A DNA stretch of 64,000 bases from Manis javanica (taxonomy: Eukaryota; Chordata; Mammalia; Pholidota; Manidae). The position numbers were made by a program, and so were the translations under genes. Where the stretch lies: the NCBI RefSeq assembly GCF_040802235.1, contig NC_133161.1:46241001-46305000 (forward strand), read 5' to 3'. The notes below the pieces were generated by a model. It was not told the origin of the DNA and made no database searches. It saw nothing but the letters and a program-made list of their open reading frames with translations. This document shows, piece after piece, positions 12,517-24,384 of this stretch (position 1 is the first letter of the stretch; every line of letters begins with the position of its first letter).

Positions 12517-14480
12517 GTGTGTTATCTCTTTGTAGATCTCAAAAATCTTACTTTTACTGCAACTGGACTGAGGTGCTAGCAGCACCAGTATATCACTGTT
12601 TATACTTATTTGAAACATGGTATGCTACATCTATTTTAAGCCAGGTATATGTGGCAGATGGATTACTTCAATAAAACGGAATGCTATGGAAAAGTTGTTG
12701 CCTTCTGACATGAAACTATATATGATGTTATTTCTTCCTGCAATCTGGGACTACTGGTAACACTGGGCAATAATACCAAAGGCAGCCCAAACTTTAAGAA
12801 ATACTGAGTACCTGCAAGCATCTGATAAATCTTACTTCAAGGCATCCATAAAGGACACCCCCAGTGGAGTGGTGATTGGTGTGAACCACAGTGGCCTTTG
12901 AGGGACTGCTACCTGCTGTCCTCATTCACTCTGGAGTTTTCTGTGAAGAGCAGGAGTAGAGGCGGCTTATGCAAGGGGGTGGGGCCTGACTTCTACTTCT
13001 CCCTCTTCCACACTACATCACTCTCAGCTTCCCAGCCTCTTCTCTGCTCCCAGGGCTGCTTGTGTGTCCCGTCCCGTGGTTGGGAGTTCAAGGCAGCTGC
13101 TGCCACAGCTCATCCCAGCTAGATCCAGTGGTTCAGTTTGAAAGGCAGCAGCTTCTTAGTATTATTTCCTTGAAAAATAGGGGTGACCTGTGTTTCCAGC
13201 AAGGATTGAAGGTCCTCCTAATAGCTTCTGGGGCCCAGATCAGGAGAGCATGTGCTACACTGTGGAAACTTGGGTCTCACTCTCTAGGGCAGCCAAACCT
13301 TTATGAAGAGGACTCAGTAAAGAAGTAAAAGGGCTCAGAGGTTTTCTCACAAGAAGAACTAAAAACCAAACTACCTGGGCAACTTCATCTTTCATCTTAA
13401 CACAGATACTTGGTTCGCCAAGATCATCCTTTATTTAGAACCTCAAAGCAAACTTGGTGTGTTCACTGTGCCCTCTGCTGCCTACATCCAACACCCACCT
13501 CCTTGGAGCAGAGGTCCCTGCATACCCATAAATCTTCACCGACCACCTGCCAGTGATCTCATCTTTCCTTAAATTCTGAACTTGTGTCTATTGCTTGCCT
13601 ATATGAATTGCTAAGTGAGGCATTTAATCACTGCCAAATACTGGAATTACCCCAAATCCTCTATCTCAGCAGTTTTCTCATAGTATTGATTTATTATTAT
13701 TTTAACCTTTCCAAGCCTCGCCCTTACTACTAGATCGTCAGCCTTTTGAGGTGAGGAAATATCTCTTTAATTTGCCACAGAGTAGGTCCTTAAAATTACA
13801 CTCTCTGAACACTTTGGGAGGGGGAGTGTCTTTATTTTTAGCAAGATTGTTTTCATGAACAAATAGCAGTTAACAGTTATTCCTGGCTCATGTTCTTTCT
13901 CAGCAGGGGCTGCCCTCAGAAGCCATCGGTAATACTCCACCCTCTATAGATAAGAAGTGATAATGCTTCCTCAACTAAGCCAGGCCTGAGAACTTTTGGG
14001 CCTATAGATGGAAGATCACTGCAAGCCCAGACACCAAGTGGGAGGAGACCACAGGCAGCAGTTACCAAGAGGGCCTGCGAGGGTTATTCTCTATGTATGC
14101 ACACGTGCAGAGCCTACCTAGGGCAGAATTAATGGGACTAAATCACCAAAAGCTGACAGACACTTCCCGGTGGTAGAACCAGTTCTGAACTTTCTCCACG
14201 CTCTTGCCTAGAGCGGGGCCAAGCACAAACTCAGTTCAGATCCCTAAGAGGGGGCGGTGCCTCTCCTTCGCTACCAGTATAAGGATGCCAGAAACCCAAA
14301 CGCTTAGGTCAGAACGGGTTGACCTGGCTACTTTTGACAGTAGTCCACCGACAGCTCTGCCGACAACCTTTGCTCTCCCTAAACTTCCTGCAGAATGCTG
14401 GCAGACTCATGCTGCCCGAACTTCCAGCAGAGTGGCACCTGAAAGAGCAAGTGACTTAAAAACTTATGAGACGAGCCGTG
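12516..14480. other. Intergenic DNA upstream of TRIL
   Basis: No gene supported. A CTCF-like motif is listed separately. GC content rises toward the TRIL CpG island. Confidence 0.5.
13468..13485 (-). promoter_or_regulatory. CTCF-like motif
   Basis: The minus strand reads GGCAGCAGAGGGCAC across this site, close to the CTCF core CCASYAGRKGGC. Motif match by eye only. Confidence 0.35.
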
Positions 14481-15107
14481 CTCCACCGCTCCGAAGCGCC
14501 TGGTGTACTCGTCTAAAATAAAAAGGTCTCTGTCTGCAAATTCCGTTTGCGCGCCCGGTAATCCCTCCGCCCGCCCCCAGCCCCGAGTACAGGACCGACC
14601 CCTACAGCTGTTTTTAATCCCTACTTTTCTCACTTGGCGTCCTGGGCTCTGGTTGACCAGACGCGGAGCCACTTAGCGTTTCCTCCTCCCCCTGCCGGGG
14701 TCTGTCCTCTCTCCGCCGTCTCCTCTTTCTCCGCCTGCATCCCCGGGGGGCAGAGTGTGCGAAGAGCGAATTTCCGCCCGGTTTGCCCGCCACTCGTCGA
14801 CTGGGGGCCTTTCCGGACTCAGCCTGAGCACCCCCGGCTCCTCCCCCGGCTGTTCCACCGAGGCCGCTCTCCAGGTCCGGGGCCGAGAGCGAGGGGGCGC
14901 AGGCTGCGGGGGCCGAGCCGCCGCAACAACCAAGCCGCGCCCGGAGGAGCTCCTTGGAAGGGCTCCCGCCTGCAGCTGGGGAATCCGCTTGGCGGAGAGA
15001 ATCCGTGCCAGGGAATCCAGCTCTCCGGACTCAAGCTGCAAACAAAAAACTCAGGTCGTGTTCCCTCCCTCCGCCCCCGACACGCACCCAGAGAGTTTTC
15101 TGCAGAA

Positions 15108-15155
15108 ATGCAACAAGTAGCATCCGGAGCTCGCGGAGTTCCCTGCGCCGCCTGA
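15108..15155 (+). other. Short upstream ORF in TRIL leader
   Basis: ATG at 15108 opens 15 codons ending in TGA at 15153-15155, about 190 bp before the TRIL ATG. It matters only if transcription starts upstream of it. Confidence 0.4.
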
Positions 15156-15280
15156 CTTGGCCCAGCGAAGCCCGCCTGCAGAGCCCCAAATCAGCCACCG
15201 GACAAAGGGCGGAGGAGGGGCCGGACCGCGCAGCGGAGTCCTAAAGAGGCCGTTTAGCGACTCTGGCCAGGCCAAGGGGA

Positions 15281-15562
15281 ATGCAGAGAAGACACGGAGC
15301 CGGTGGGCCAAGAGGACTATCCGGCCGCAGCACGCAGGGCGGGCGGCTATGGAGGCTGCCCGCGCGGTGCGCTTCCTGCTGGTGCTGTGCGGCTGTCTCG
15401 CACTCCCGCCGAGGGCCGAGCCGGTGTGCCCGGAGCGCTGCGACTGCCAGCATCCCCAGCACCTCTTGTGCACCAACAGGGGGCTCCGCGCGGTGCCCAA
15501 GACCAGCTCGCTGCCGAGTCCCCAAGACGTGCTCACCTACAGCCTGGGCGGCAACTTCATAA
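15281..15562 (+). other. Upstream ORF overlapping the TRIL start codon
   Basis: ATG at 15281 (context GGA-ATG-C, purine at -3) opens 93 codons in a different frame from TRIL and ends at 15562, beyond the TRIL ATG at 15349. An overlapping uORF of this kind would be expected to lower TRIL translation unless bypassed by leaky scanning. The predicted peptide is Arg- and Ala-rich and probably has no function of its own. Confidence 0.45.
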
Positions 15563-17775
15563 CCAACATCACGGCCTTCGACTTTCACCGCCTGGGACAG
15601 CTCAGACGGCTGGACCTGCAGTACAACCAGATCCGTTCTCTGCACCCCAAGACCTTCGAGAAACTCTCGCGGTTGGAGGAGCTCTACCTGGGGAACAACC
15701 TCCTGCAGGCGCTAGCCCCGGGCACGCTGGCTCCGCTGAGCAAGCTGCGCATCCTCTACGCCAACGGGAATGAGATCGGTCGCCTAAGCCGCGGCTCCTT
15801 CGAGGGCCTGGAGAGTCTGGTCAAACTGAGACTGGACGGAAACGCCCTGGGGGCGCTGCCTGACGCTGTCTTCGCCCCCTTGGGCAACTTGCTTTACCTA
15901 CATCTGGAGTCCAACAGGATCCGCTTTCTGGGCAAGAACTCTTTTACCCAGCTGGGCAAGCTGCGCTTCCTCAACCTCTCGGCCAACGAGCTGCAGCCCT
16001 CCCTCCGCCACGCGGCCACCTTCGCACCGCTGCGCTCCCTCTCCACTCTCATACTATCTGCCAACAGCCTGCAGCAGCTCGGGCCGCGCGTGTTTCAGCA
16101 CCTGCCACGCCTCGGCCTACTCTCTCTCAGGGACAACCAGCTCACGCACCTCGCGCCGGAGGCGTTTTGGGGGTTGGAGGCCTTGCGCGAGTTGCGCCTG
16201 GAGGGCAATCGGCTGAGCCAGCTGCCGGTGGCGTTGTTGGAGCCTCTGCAAAGCCTGGAGGCGCTGGACCTGAGCGGCAACGAACTGTCCACTCTGCACC
16301 CCACTATCTTTGGCCACCTGGGCCGGCTGCGGGAGCTCAGCCTGCGCGACAACGCGCTCAGCGTCCTGTCTGGGGACATCTTCGCCGCCAGCCCAGCCCT
16401 CTACCGGCTGGATTTAGACGGCAACGGTTGGACCTGCGACTGCCGGCTGCGTGGCCTGAAGCGCTGGATGGGCGACTGGCACTCGCAAGGTCGGCTTCTC
16501 ACCGTCTTTGTGCAGTGTCGCCACCCCCCAGCCCTGAGGGGCAAGTACCTGGATTACCTGGATGACCAGCAACTGCAGAACGGGCCTTGCGCAGATTCCT
16601 CCTCCGTTTCCCCGACCGCCGACGGCAAGGGGCATTCCTTACCCACAGCCACGGAGGAGGAGATGGAGCCCCCTGCAGGTAGCCTCATGGATGAGCTGCC
16701 GCCGCAGCCACAGCTACAGCAGCGATTTCTGTCTGGGGTGGCCTGGGATGCGGCCGCCAGAGAGCTCTCAGACAACCGCAGCGCCCTGGGGTTGGGCCGA
16801 CGGGGTCCAGGCCTCCAGCAACCTGGCCCTTCCGCCGCTGCTGCTGCGGGCCCAGAGCCAACCCCTATGGACCTGCTGGAGAAACCTGAGTGGGGACTTA
16901 CGACTCCCGCAGAGCTTGCCCACGCGGAGCCCACCCCGACGGCGGAGCCCACCTCTGCGCCATTGCCCGCCAGCGACCCCTGGCAGCTAGCGGTAAGGCA
17001 ACGCCTGGCAGCGCAGCAACAGGAGAGCGCAGCCCAGTCCGACGGCGGGGTAGGCCTGCTGCCGCTGGTGTCCGATCCGTGCGATTTTAATAAGTTCATC
17101 CTGTGCAACCTGACTGTGGAGGCGGTGGGCGCCGACAGCGCCTCGGTGCGCTGGGCAGTGCGCGAGCACCGCAGCCCCAGGCCGCTTGGCGGCGCGCGCT
17201 TCCGCCTGCTCTTCGATCGATTTGGCCAGCAGCCTAAGTTCCACCGCTTCGTCTACCTGCCGGAGCGCAGCGACTCTGCCACGCTGCGCGAGCTGCGCGG
17301 AGACACCCCCTACCTGGTGTGCGTAGAAGGTGTGCTAGGCGGCCGGGTCTGCCCGGTGGCCCCCCGGGACCACTGCGCGGGGCTCGTCACCCTGCCTGAG
17401 CCTGGGAGCCGGGGCAGCGTCGATTACCAGCTGCTGATCTTGGCCCTGCTGGCCTTCAACGCGCTGCTAGTGCTCCTGGCCTTGGCGGCCTGGGCATCCC
17501 GCTGGCTGCGGAGGAAGCTGCGGGCCAGGCGGAAGGGCGGGGCCCCGGTGCACGTCCGTCACATGTACTCCACCCGACGGCCGCTGCGCTCCATGGGCAC
17601 TGGCGTGTCCGCAGACTTCTCTGGATTCCAGCCGCAGCGGCCGCGCACCGCCGCGTGCGCCCTCAGCGAGGCGGACCTCGTCGAGTTCCCCTGCGACCGC
17701 TTCATGGACAGCGGGGGCGGTACCGCAGGCAGCTTGAGGCGGGAGGACCATCTCCTGCAGCGATTCGCCGACTAG
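15349..17775 (+). CDS. TRIL: TLR4 interactor with leucine-rich repeats
   Basis: Single-exon, intact 808-residue type I membrane protein. Known role: cell-surface and endosomal accessory protein for TLR4 (LPS) and TLR3 signalling, strongest in brain. Visible parts: signal peptide (about 1-23, hydrophobic LLVLCGCLAL); LRRNT cysteines C27, C31, C33, C41; N-glycosylation sequon at N73; about 12 typical 24-residue LRRs (about 61-352); LRRCT with CDC at 363-365 and closing C414; a Pro/Ser/Glu-rich linker (415-577); an FN3-like module from about C578 to 685; one transmembrane helix (about 693-716); and a basic-start cytoplasmic tail without a TIR domain. The chosen ATG is the first in-frame ATG and has a strong Kozak context (G at -3, G at +4). 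The frame stays open upstream only without ATG. Length is close to the human protein (811). Identification rests on distinctive LRR-block identity and I am confident of it. Confidence 0.96.
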   Translation: MEAARAVRFLLVLCGCLALPPRAEPVCPERCDCQHPQHLLCTNRGLRAVPKTSSLPSPQDVLTYSLGGNFITNITAFDFHRLGQLRRLDLQYNQIRSLHPKTFEKLSRLEELYLGNNLLQALAPGTLAPLSKLRILYANGNEIGRLSRGSFEGLESLVKLRLDGNALGALPDAVFAPLGNLLYLHLESNRIRFLGKNSFTQLGKLRFLNLSANELQPSLRHAATFAPLRSLSTLILSANSLQQLGPRVFQHLPRLGLLSLRDNQLTHLAPEAFWGLEALRELRLEGNRLSQLPVALLEPLQSLEALDLSGNELSTLHPTIFGHLGRLRELSLRDNALSVLSGDIFAASPALYRLDLDGNGWTCDCRLRGLKRWMGDWHSQGRLLTVFVQCRHPPALRGKYLDYLDDQQLQNGPCADSSSVSPTADGKGHSLPTATEEEMEPPAGSLMDELPPQPQLQQRFLSGVAWDAAARELSDNRSALGLGRRGPGLQQPGPSAAAAAGPEPTPMDLLEKPEWGLTTPAELAHAEPTPTAEPTSAPLPASDPWQLAVRQRLAAQQQESAAQSDGGVGLLPLVSDPCDFNKFILCNLTVEAVGADSASVRWAVREHRSPRPLGGARFRLLFDRFGQQPKFHRFVYLPERSDSATLRELRGDTPYLVCVEGVLGGRVCPVAPRDHCAGLVTLPEPGSRGSVDYQLLILALLAFNALLVLLALAAWASRWLRRKLRARRKGGAPVHVRHMYSTRRPLRSMGTGVSADFSGFQPQRPRTAACALSEADLVEFPCDRFMDSGGGTAGSLRREDHLLQRFAD

Positions 17776-18805
17776 ATCCAGGGCCTCCGCGTGTGTGGAG
17801 ACCGTCTCATTGGCCTTGAGGAACCACTTCTTCTCAGGGCCCCTAAATCCCCCTCAAGGGAAGATGTCATTTTATAGGACCTTCTCCTTTCCTCCTTTTG
17901 TGCACTTGCCAAGAGAGACCAAAGGGGACACCCGGCCAATCCGGCAACATCCCCTAATTCCCAGTACTCACTCATGAAGTAGGTGGGCGGTGCTTGGGGG
18001 TCAAGGCCAAGACTCGAGTCAAATGGGTTGTGAGGCCTGGAGGTGGGAGGTGGGAGGCCTTCTTCAGATGGAGCCCTTGGCACAGCTATTTGAATGGCTT
18101 TTGTGGCATTGCTATTCAATGGCCTGCCCCCTTTGGGGGTAAAAAGGGGTGTGTACCCCCAACATGGCTAGAAAAGGATTTGGGGCATGCTTTCTGTTCA
18201 GTGCTAACCAGAGGAGTTTTGTTTCTCTTTAAGGAAAAAGGAACTTATTACCATTACAAAGGAGGCTTGACAACTGATTCTACTGGTCTGGTGGTCTTAG
18301 CCAAGGAGGGTGGTGGTGTAAACAGGTGGTAAAGTTTAACACACTCACCATGAAACTCTTTTATGTTGGCTAATAGAACATTTTTTAAACATTAACTTTA
18401 TGTTTAAAAAATTAGGGATGCTATTTTTTTTCAACAATGTGAAGATTTCTGACATTTAACAAACTAATGAATAAACTCAAGGACTATTTTTGTTGAGCCA
18501 GGCAGTTCAACTACTTTCTTTTTAATACTACCACCAGGAGCACATTCGCTGACCTTGAGGTTAACTAAGATTACATACTTTCTCAGAAGGCTGCATGCAA
18601 GACTTCTCTGCCAACGTTGCTCTTATGGCTTAATTTTATTGTTTTAAATCTATATGTGGACAAAGAAATCTTAATGCCAGACTTGATAAAAGAATGTAAT
18701 GTGTATGTAACTGATGACCCGGTAGGGAATGCCAGCATTCTTGTTCACTTACCACATCTCTGACAATGTGTCCATATTGAAATAAATGGGATGTGGTACT
18801 TCTCA
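17776..18805 (+). other. TRIL: Probable TRIL 3' UTR
   Basis: No coding features. It follows the TAG stop and runs to the first well-formed poly(A) site. An earlier AATAAA lies at 18470-18475, and later ones at 19667-19672 and 20045-20050, so alternative or longer 3' ends are possible. The extent is inferred. Confidence 0.5.
18782..18787 (+). terminator. Candidate TRIL polyadenylation signal
   Basis: Canonical AATAAA followed within about 10-40 nt by GT/T-rich DNA ('gggatgtggt', 'ggggttttttttggtga'), the normal arrangement of a cleavage site with a downstream element. Confidence 0.55.
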
Positions 18806-20940
18806 CGGGGTTTTTTTTGGTGACACACAGTTGACTGTGCCCTACTCTCCTGACTTGCAGTTAAGTGATTTCCTAACAAAAAGGAGCGAAAGGGGCTTGT
18901 CAGTTTATAGTATAATGTTTGATCACAATAATGTCTTACTCTATATGAAATAGATGGGAAGAAATTATTGGGGAAAATGTGAAAAAATGTGCATCAGTGG
19001 TTTGTTTCTACTAAAACCAGAAGACTGTTATGAGTACTTAAACCTCACTGTGAAATAATTATGTATTTTGCAAAGTCATCCCTCCATGATCCAGTGTTTT
19101 ACCGTGTTATTAAACTGTGTTTTTTAATTAATAATTACAGTATTTCTTTTAGATGTTTTTGTTTTAAACTTAGGGTTAGGCTCCTTTATTTGCTCAGTTG
19201 GTTTCAACTATTTTGGGATACTTTTTTCCCTGCTATTTATGAAATACATGTTTATCATTAAAGGTAGTGCTTTGGTTTACATAAATAATTGAGTGTGGTC
19301 TAAAAATGCAGTCAGTAAGAGGGTGTACACAGTATAGTCACCGTGGTTATGGAGATATTGGCAGTGGGGTAACGTGGAGGCTACTGCAATGGTGCTAAGG
19401 CTAACAGGGAATCTTCTGTTTAGGGCCTTAAACCCCTGAGGGTCCTGATGACTCAGGGAATCTGTCATAGTCCAGGGGTTCTTCAACCACAGTCCACTCC
19501 TTTTATGTTTGGCCTCCACTGAGCCAGGCCTGCCTTGTCCCAGAAGCTGAGCAGGGACCAGGGATCTAAATGAGCTGATCTTTGTTTATATTCAGATGAG
19601 TAAATGTCCAGACCACTGAAAGTACAGCTGATTTTTCTGGCAGCCTTATCTTTAGGGCCCAAACTTAATAAACCACAGGAAATAGACTGTCACTCTCAGT
19701 TTGCTGCCAGGCCTGTTTCAGATTCCCAGCATACTGGTACATAGGCAAGGTGCAGTTCTCTCTGACTTGAAACCCTCAGGCTATCTTGCACCTTGCCTGC
19801 TTCTTCGCCTTTTTCATTCATAGAGGAGTTATGTCTTTTAGCTATTTGTTTTGCACCGCAGTGTAAATTGAGTTCCACTGAAAGTCTGGAAAAGACCTCT
19901 GGTTCTTCCCACCACCCACCCTTTCATCTGCAGAACATGACTGAAAATGCTTAATGCCTGGATCTGTGTAAAAAACAGTTTGACTGGAAAAGTCATTCAG
20001 CAGGAAATGAATAAATGTTATACATTATTATGCTCAGTTATGTCAATAAACCCACTTACTAATGGAGGTGTTTTATTGTTGGAGTTTCATAATGATACTG
20101 CATCTTTCTGCAGCAATTCTCGTCAATGAAAATGAAACAATCTTGAAGTTTTTCTGTCCTCTTTCAGTGTTCTTAAATTTCCATTTTCATGGTAGAGTAT
20201 GGACTTCATTTTTAAGTAATGGTTTTGTGACATTATGCCCAGAGAAAAAATGAGATGGCTCTAACAGCAGATGGTCAGCTTTTAGATGATAGGAAGATGC
20301 TGTTAAACACCAGGGATAGCAAGATGATTAGGTCTCAGCGGCAATGGCTTTTTAAAGGAAACAAAGTCAAGCCCTTTGACTCTTAACAGTCAATAATAAG
20401 GAATTATCTTGAACTGGACACCATTTTTGCCATTAAAGTTTATGAAAAGGTAAAACTCCTTTGAAAAAAGAATAGAGTTTGCATGAAGTAGGAGTGTTCA
20501 ATGAAAGAGCCATTGAAGCAGTCTGGAATGTGGTGGGACCCTCAGCTCAACCCATAAGATTATTGCTTTCATAAAGCAGATCATTTTGCCAATGCCGCCA
20601 GATAATAAGTAACATGTGATCAGAACACCTCTACTAACTTGCCACACACCTGGTTTTCATCAGAGGTACAGCAATATGGGCAGCTACTGCACATTAAGAA
20701 ATCATTAAAATAGACAAGGATATTTCCATTTAACTCCTCCCCACTCTGCTTCTAAGACTTGCAGGTAAGTGACAATGAAGCATATTCAAATGCCAGAAAT
20801 GTATTCAAAATTTCAGACCATGACCTCGTATCGAAATAGATTTCTTCCCAGTCTTGTACCTTCACCATCTCGGAGTATCATAGCATCATTAAAGTTCAGA
20901 ATGATTTTAAGGAAATGATGAAAGAATCTTAGTCATCTGA
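18806..20940. other. Intergenic or extended TRIL 3' UTR, nothing recognised
   Basis: Repeat-poor, AT-rich DNA. No exon or RNA gene seen. Confidence 0.45.
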
Positions 20941-20944
20941 AATT

Positions 20945-21078
20945 GCTTGCCTTCCATTTGCCTAATCTTTTTGTGCCTCAGTTAAAATAGGAAGCCAAGT
21001 CCTGACTACAGAGTGAGTAAAAAGCATTCAACAGCACCAGGCACATGGCAGATGTTCAATAATTATGAGATGTATTTC
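20945..21078 (+). repeat. MIR fragment
   Basis: 'ttttgtgcctcagttaaaat', 'cagcaccaggcacatggcag', 'atgttcaataattatgag' follow MIR order. Confidence 0.6.
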
Positions 21079-22285
21079 AGTAGCAGTATTCTGTGCACAG
21101 GGCAACAAATTATATGATGCATTTCAGAAATTTCATGGATGAGGCATTTCTTCTTAAGCCCTTCACCAATCAGAAAATTCAGATAATGAGGTTATAGTGA
21201 CCCTTCCCTCCCTGAGTTCTGGTTAACTGAGGCTCTTTTGAAGCTCTTGTAATACTTTCTCATTTTTTTTCAAAGTGAACATACTAATATTTGAGTATCC
21301 TTTTCTATATTAATCTCCTGGCATAAGTTAATTTATCTTTTAAGTTGGAACTATGGATTCGAAAATGGTCTTGCTTATCTAGCACCTCCCACCCTGTAGC
21401 TTAGTGATCACATCTCCAAGTGTCCTTTTACTCTTAGTTTACTTAAAAGGATACTTTGCACAGATATTTTTGTTCTAGGGATTTCAGGTCATTTCATCCT
21501 CAGTTACATGGCAAATAGTATTCTTTTCATTTTGCTTGAGATAGTGAAGAATTTGGAAATTATACTTACTTATATTTATTACTTAAATAATTAGGGGAAA
21601 AGTTTAGCTCCCAGATATTTAGTTGCTTTATCTGGAGGTAGAATACCTAAATATCCCATTACATCTGTTTGAGGGATTTTAAGCTATAGGTGGTATGATT
21701 CCTTATTGACACAGAAACGTGACTTTATAATTTGCCTGTGAAATGACAGATTACTAGACAAATTGTCGTGCACCAGCATTTCAGGCTACAGTATCTTCTG
21801 ACTATGTAAATCCTTAACATTTCTTTCAAACTGACCAAAACTTTATAATGCTAGCTCTGTGCCATAGTTTGTGCCAAGACATGGAGGGCAACACTTTTTT
21901 GTGGTAAGACTAGCTGTATGCAGTTAGTTAACAGTTATTCACTGTTCCAAGTTAGAGTTCCTGATTAAGTAATGCTTACCCCATAGCTGATTTTACACTT
22001 AACTCTTAGTATATGTACACTGTGGTGTGTGGAGGCATACTTTTATTAGTAACCACTCTCTTACTTCCTTGTCTCCCAACTATGGTGCCTTCTGAGGCTT
22101 TTTATTTTTAGGAAATTAAAATGATTGCAAATAATAACAACACATATTAGCACCACTCAATAACCGTTAACATTTTGTGATGTTTCTTTGCAACCTTAAA
22201 TGTGCCTATTGACAAAACCCAATTTTGTTCCCCACACCCTGTCCTCCAAACCAACTACCATTATGAGTTCGATGTGTTTTCTTCT
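21079..22285. other. Intergenic, nothing recognised
   Basis: AT-rich, no supported gene or repeat. Confidence 0.5.
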
Positions 22286-22935
22286 AACAGTCAATCCCTT
22301 TATTCGCAGAAATTATGCTGTGTCAGTTTGCAACGGACACTGACTTAGCGAATAGTGCACCACTGCTCCTAGGGGAAATTCAAGTTTAGTTCCTGCAAGC
22401 CTCGGACCACAACATTTTCATCAACCTATCAACCTTAAAATAAGGAACCTTATGTTACGTGTGTTACTCTGTAAAGAATCCTTATTTAACATATTGAACT
22501 TGTGGCCAACAGCCTTGTAACTCAAGCCTGAATGAAGCTTAAGTAACACATACGTGTTCTTCCTAGATCATATCACAACCTTCCTGGGCTTTGCAACTCT
22601 AACTAGCGCTTTAACAGTGTGCCTGAGAGCCCTTCTAAACAGCCCTATCACCAACTGAAAGGATGGAAGTGCAAAAAATGTGGCACTAAATAGACTGTGA
22701 AGAGGACACTTATTTATAGTAAGAGAGTTGCAACAATAAAGTGAAGTACTGTTCAGGCTTAGTGGAAGGATGCACAGACAAGTCAAATTGTCTGGGCCCC
22801 TGCGCATGTCTGAGAGTGGCCCTGAACAGGCTGCGGAGTACTGTGAGCTCACAGATAGATGATGGTGAGTAGGAGTTCACAAACATGGAATCCTCAAACA
22901 GTGAAGATCGCCTGTACTTTTCACCTTCCCAGATC
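22286..22935. repeat. Possible old unclassified interspersed repeat
   Basis: Text such as 'tattcgcagaaattatgctg' and 'cttagcgaatagtgcaccac' looks like a decayed dispersed element rather than unique DNA, but I cannot name a family and see no terminal repeats. No gene is supported. Confidence 0.2.
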
Positions 22936-23063
22936 CTCCTCCTGTGCACTCCTCCCCTTTTCTTGATGCCATAAATTAGCAACTTTTATCCCTTGAGCAA
23001 TTTTTTGTCTTTTAAAGTAGTAACCACAACTACCATTCTGATGGTATTGGTGGTGGTGGTAGC

Positions 23064-23090
23064 GTGTGTGTGTGTGTGTGTGTGTGTGTG
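23064..23090. repeat. (TG)n microsatellite
   Basis: About 13 TG units preceded by a short (GGT)n tract at 23047-23060. Confidence 0.9.
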
Positions 23091-24038
23091 CATGTTGAGG
23101 GTGGAGATGGGAGTTATTTTTTAAAAAACAATTTGTTTGTTTGAGATTAGCTAGCTATTTTCTTCAAAGTGTTTTGCTCTTGCACCACATGCAGTTTCTG
23201 TATCTTTTCAGAGTGCTTATCATAAATTAAAAATGTATCTACTTGTGTGTCTTTTCTTACCTCTGCCCACTTATGACTCTCCATTTCTCAGACAGGGCTC
23301 CACAAAGAAGAAAGCGCTAAGTATATATTCCTGGACTAAGTGTATCCCTTGACCCCCATCTGCTCTGGGCTCACTTTTTGGAAAGTATTGGCCTCTGCTT
23401 CCCTTTAATTTTGAAACACATTCTTTGACTATATGGCATTCAAAAGAAGGGTGACTTGCTCTGAGAAGAATACAGTTTGTTTGTTGGTTCTTATTTATAT
23501 ACGCTTACTGTCTTCATATGCCTTGTTTTGTCATATACTTTTTCTATTTTTTTTATTACTCAATACACACACACACTGCTTTTGATTTGTTTTTGCCTTG
23601 TGCTTAATTCTGTTTAGTTTGTTCTTGTTAGTATTGCTCATTTTTAAAATCTTTCTTTTAAGGTTCTTTTTAAAAGAACATAATTTAAACATCAAAAAAA
23701 AAGAGGGGGTGGAGCCAAGATGGCAGCATGAGTAGAGCAGCAGAAATCTCCTCCTAAAACCACATTTATCTATGAAAATACAACAAAGACAACTCTTCCT
23801 AAAATAGAGACTAGAGGACACAGGACAACATCCAGAACACATCCACACCTGAGAGAACCCAGCGCCTCAGGAAGGGGGTAAGAAACAAGCCCCGGCCTGG
23901 CGGGATCCGAGCGCCCCTCCCCCCAGCTCACAGCACGTGGAGAGGAGTCAGCAGGGAGGGAGAGGGAGCCCAGGAATGCTGAACCCCCAGCCCCAGCCTT
24001 CCAGACAAGAGCGCAGGCACAGTGCATGCGTGGGGTCC

Positions 24039-24384
24039 TGGACACTAGGGAAAGAGGGCGGCAGGACCAGTGAGTGGGTGCCTGAGGCCGAAGCCGGAGA
24101 ACAAAGAAATGGGAGTGGCCTTTTTTTTTCCCCTCTTTTTTTTTTTTGGCTAGTGCTTTTTGGAAGTCTTAAAGGGACAGGAACCCTAATACTAGGGAAA
24201 CAGGGAGGCAAGACTGGAGAGTGGGTGCCTGAGACTAGCACCTGAGGACAAAGAAAATTGTGCGTTTTACTTTTTTTTTGTTTTTTTAAATTATTTATTT
24301 AATTTTTCTTTTTTTTTTCTTCTTATGTTGTTGCTGTTATTGTTTTGGTTTAGAGAGTGCTTTTTGGAAGTCTTAAAGGGGCAG
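24039..24384 (+). repeat. Two-unit tandem repeat in L1 5' UTR
   Basis: Unit 1 starts near 24039 and unit 2 near 24189. Both contain 'actagggaaa.agg', 'agtgggtgcctgag', a long T-rich tract, and end in 'gtgctttttggaagtcttaaa' type text (24147 and 24355 regions). This resembles monomer duplication in an L1 promoter region. Confidence 0.6.

Larger units (their letters stand above)
14530..17770. promoter_or_regulatory. CpG island spanning TRIL promoter and whole coding exon
   Basis: CpG dinucleotides are frequent from about 14.53 kb (for example 'tttgcgcgcccgg') to the end of the TRIL frame, in sharp contrast to the CpG-poor flanks. The island covers the putative promoter and 5' leader (about 14530-15348) as well as the exon. 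A weak TATA-like 'taaaataaaaag' lies at 14513-14524. The transcription start itself cannot be fixed from sequence. Confidence 0.8.

Noticed and set aside
15157..15348. In-frame N-terminal extension of TRIL
   Set aside because: The extension starts at TTG and contains no ATG. The ATG at 15349 has a strong Kozak context and is followed directly by a signal peptide.
16554..17108. Long open frame (184 codons) antisense to TRIL, and other frames inside the TRIL exon
   Set aside because: GC-rich coding DNA often leaves shadow frames open. They have no domain and the TRIL frame explains the region.
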